Source: Saccharomycopsis fibuligera x Saccharomycopsis cf. fibuligera (Eukaryota > Ascomycota > Saccharomycetes > Ascoideales > Saccharomycopsidaceae). Taken from it: a DNA stretch of 64,000 nt. The notes under the pieces are model-generated. The model ran no database searches and was not told the DNA's origin. It saw only the letters and a list, made by a program, of their open reading frames with translations. Positions within the stretch are counted from its first letter, which is position 1; every line of letters starts with the position of its first letter. Below are positions 62,207 through 64,000 of the stretch, one piece after another. Where the stretch lies: assembly GCA_001936135.1 (NCBI GenBank), contig CP012822.1, positions 620,001 through 684,000 of the forward strand. The letters run 5' to 3'. Position numbers and translations under genes: made by a program.

Positions 62207-63562
62207 TCAGCTAGTATACAACTCTCCGGTTTTAGCGTCATCCTTCATCATCTTCCAGTCTCTGTCTTTATCAAATTCTTGGTTCAACTCATTCAACTCT
62301 TTTTCTTCATCTTCAGTGATTTGATGATATGTATCTGGAATCTCATCCATCCTCACACTAGGTGCCCCGTTTAAAAATCTTAACTGCTCGAGAATTCGTA
62401 TGCGCACGCTTTCCAAATATTTTTTTGTATTTTTATTTTCAATCCGATCTCCCAAATTCGGATGAAGTGAATAATCCGGACCAAAAAAACTCTTGTATGG
62501 TAAACTATCCGGTAACTTACCATTAGGTAACTCAACATTATTCAATACACTAGTCTCGTAACACCAAAGACGGGAAACGTTTCTTGGAGTATACCCACCA
62601 CCTCCAACTACCAACATCGGGATTCCGAAAGATTGAATATACTTGACACACGCACCATGACCTTTGATGTTCAAGTTAAAACACCCTAGCCGGTCACAAC
62701 CTAGAGAATCTGCGCCACACTGTTGTACAATTACGCTCGGTTGGAAACTCGATATTATTGGCTCAATTATAGATTTGAATAATTTGAGATAATTTTCATC
62801 TTCAATTCCGTCTCTCAAGGGTACGTTCACCGCGAAATTTTTGCCTTTACCAATGCCGACTTCGTTGAAGTTCCCTGTTGCTGGAAAAAAAGACCCGTTA
62901 TACTTATGGAAAGAACAAGTTAGTACTCTGTCAGTGGTATAGAATGCTTCTTGCACCCCGTCGCCATGATGCAAATCAATATCAACATAAAGCACTCTTG
63001 GATAATACTTGAGCAACTCCAAAATAGATAGCACAATATCATTGATGTAACAAAACCCGCTAGGTGCGTATTTCTTTGCATGATGTAGCCCACCAGACCA
63101 GTTAATAGCAATATCGCTGGCCCCGCTAATAAGTTTACTGGTAGCGTCTAATGAAGAGCCAGCATACATTGCTCCATATTGATACAAACCATCAAATATA
63201 GGACAATCGTCGCCAATATTGAACTCTTTAGAAGCTGCTTTGTTAACGCTCTCGGGAGTTACTTTTTGCAAGAAATCAACGTACTCAGGAGAATGAAACT
63301 CTAAAAGTTCTTTTTTAGTGGCTGGCCGGGCTTGGTACAAGTCCATCTTTTCGTAGAGCTTGTAAGCCATCACTAAATGATCAGTTAGGGTTAATCTAAA
63401 TGGTTTCATGGGATGATGCGGGCCATAATGGTACGCTGCCACATCAGGATTGAAATGGTAAGAGACATGGGTCTTGTTGGTGGCGGTTAGCTCTTCGTAG
63501 AACGGCGTTTCTGATGTGGACTTTTCATCTTTAGCAAATGTGTCTGTGAAGTGTAGTGACAT
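62207..63562 (-). CDS. HOS2: Class I histone deacetylase Hos2
   Basis: 451 residues (S. cerevisiae Hos2: 452). After a short variable N terminus, [33 protein letters not shown] matches Hos2. Catalytic features: H160-H161 in SGGLHHA, zinc ligands D196 and H198 in [16 protein letters not shown], the aspartate of QQCGADSLG, and the catalytic Tyr in [14 protein letters not shown]. The tail is acidic ([19 protein letters not shown]). Hos2 is the deacetylase of the Set3 complex; in Candida the Set3/Hos2 complex represses hyphal and white-opaque switching programmes through the cAMP/PKA pathway. Rpd3 is excluded by the N-terminal and C-terminal sequence. Confidence 0.95.
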   Translation of the reverse strand: MSLHFTDTFAKDEKSTSETPFYEELTATNKTHVSYHFNPDVAAYHYGPHHPMKPFRLTLTDHLVMAYKLYEKMDLYQARPATKKELLEFHSPEYVDFLQKVTPESVNKAASKEFNIGDDCPIFDGLYQYGAMYAGSSLDATSKLISGASDIAINWSGGLHHAKKYAPSGFCYINDIVLSILELLKYYPRVLYVDIDLHHGDGVQEAFYTTDRVLTCSFHKYNGSFFPATGNFNEVGIGKGKNFAVNVPLRDGIEDENYLKLFKSIIEPIISSFQPSVIVQQCGADSLGCDRLGCFNLNIKGHGACVKYIQSFGIPMLVVGGGGYTPRNVSRLWCYETSVLNNVELPNGKLPDSLPYKSFFGPDYSLHPNLGDRIENKNTKKYLESVRIRILEQLRFLNGAPSVRMDEIPDTYHQITEDEEKELNELNQEFDKDRDWKMMKDDAKTGELYTS

Positions 63563-64000
63563 TCGTGTGTTGTTGTGCTATGCTGTGCTATGCTGTGCTG
63601 TGCTGTGTATACACTGGCCTTGTATGCTTCTGATTATAAATGCTTATATCTAAAGTGTGCTATTGTTATTGTGTGTGACGCGGAATATTGTTGCTATTGC
63701 TGCTTCTACTGCTGCTGAGTGTAGATATGCAAACGATGGTGTTCTCCATTCTGTATGCTACTAGTGTTTGTATTGCCGCTTTATTTTTTTTTTTTTTTTT
63801 TTTTTTTTTTGTTTTTCTTTCTTTCTCACACTTTTTGTTTTTCACCTGTGTGCTTCAATATTTTGGTTTTGTTTTTCTTGTGCTTTGGTGCTAAATTTGG
63901 ATACCAGAGCACCAGGGCCGCTCAACCAGAGATCTCTGCAATTTTCCGATTTATCAAGATTTCCAGTGGCAAGGTTATCGGGCTGAACAGGGCTTAATCG
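63563..64000. other. HOS2 promoter at window edge
   Basis: A TGCTGTGC-type short tandem lies just upstream of the ATG (63578-63602), and T27 at 63784-63810. The next gene, if any, starts beyond the window. Confidence 0.55.

Overview
The window is nuclear DNA from a budding yeast of the CUG-Ser1 clade (Candida/Lodderomyces/Debaryomyces relatives). The support is as follows. Gene order is eukaryotic, with single genes, large gaps and mixed strands. Four short introns lie near the 5' ends of genes, with ACTAAC branch points. tRNA-Lys and tRNA-Phe carry introns. Proteins are rich in poly-Q, poly-N and poly-S. An in-frame CTG codon in RFC3 falls exactly where other RFC small subunits have serine. 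Frequent A/T runs of 24-41 nt and long, complex promoters fit the Lodderomyces elongisporus / C. parapsilosis group, but species is an inference. Conceptual translations with the standard code will show Leu at CTG codons that are probably Ser.

Layout, left to right. TEC1 (TEA-domain regulator of filamentation, minus) is followed by a 4.36-kb gene-free promoter. Then come ATP11 (+) and RFC3 (-), convergent; tRNA-Lys(CTT) (-); an ECM3-like membrane transporter (+); HEM12 (-, one intron); RGD1 (RhoGAP, -) divergent from CHK1 (+); a PKA catalytic subunit of TPK2 type (-); RPB9 (-, one intron) divergent from MNP1 (+, one intron); an unidentified 971-residue Ser/Asn-rich protein (-); a secreted GH5 exo-1,3-beta-glucanase (+); and an RBF1/Aft-like WRKY-GCM1-fold transcription factor (+).

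The right half holds tRNA-Phe(GAA) (+); cytosolic HSP70 SSA-type (-) with heat-shock elements; a Pex8-like protein (-); ATPase inhibitor INH1 (-); an NBR1/p62-like protein with a PB1-like region, two ZZ fingers and a C-terminal Atg8-interacting motif (-); MTC2 (+); AIP1 (-, one intron); tRNA-Arg(TCT) (+); a PUF4-type Pumilio protein (-); and the HOS2 histone deacetylase (-). Two copies of a diverged, probably LTR-derived repeat lie upstream of tRNA-Phe and tRNA-Arg.

Functionally this is ordinary yeast chromosome: no operons, and neighbours are mostly unrelated. Themes recur by chance or lineage: cAMP/PKA and TEC1 in morphogenesis, HOS2 and RBF1 in transcription, RFC3 and CHK1 in replication and checkpoint, ATP11 and INH1 in F1-ATPase biology. 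No new multi-gene system was found. The items most worth a second look are the NBR1-like receptor, the split zinc-binding domain of the RBF1-like factor, the repeated motif in the TEC1 promoter, the poly-Q-tract stop codons of the PUF gene, and the tRNA-linked repeats.
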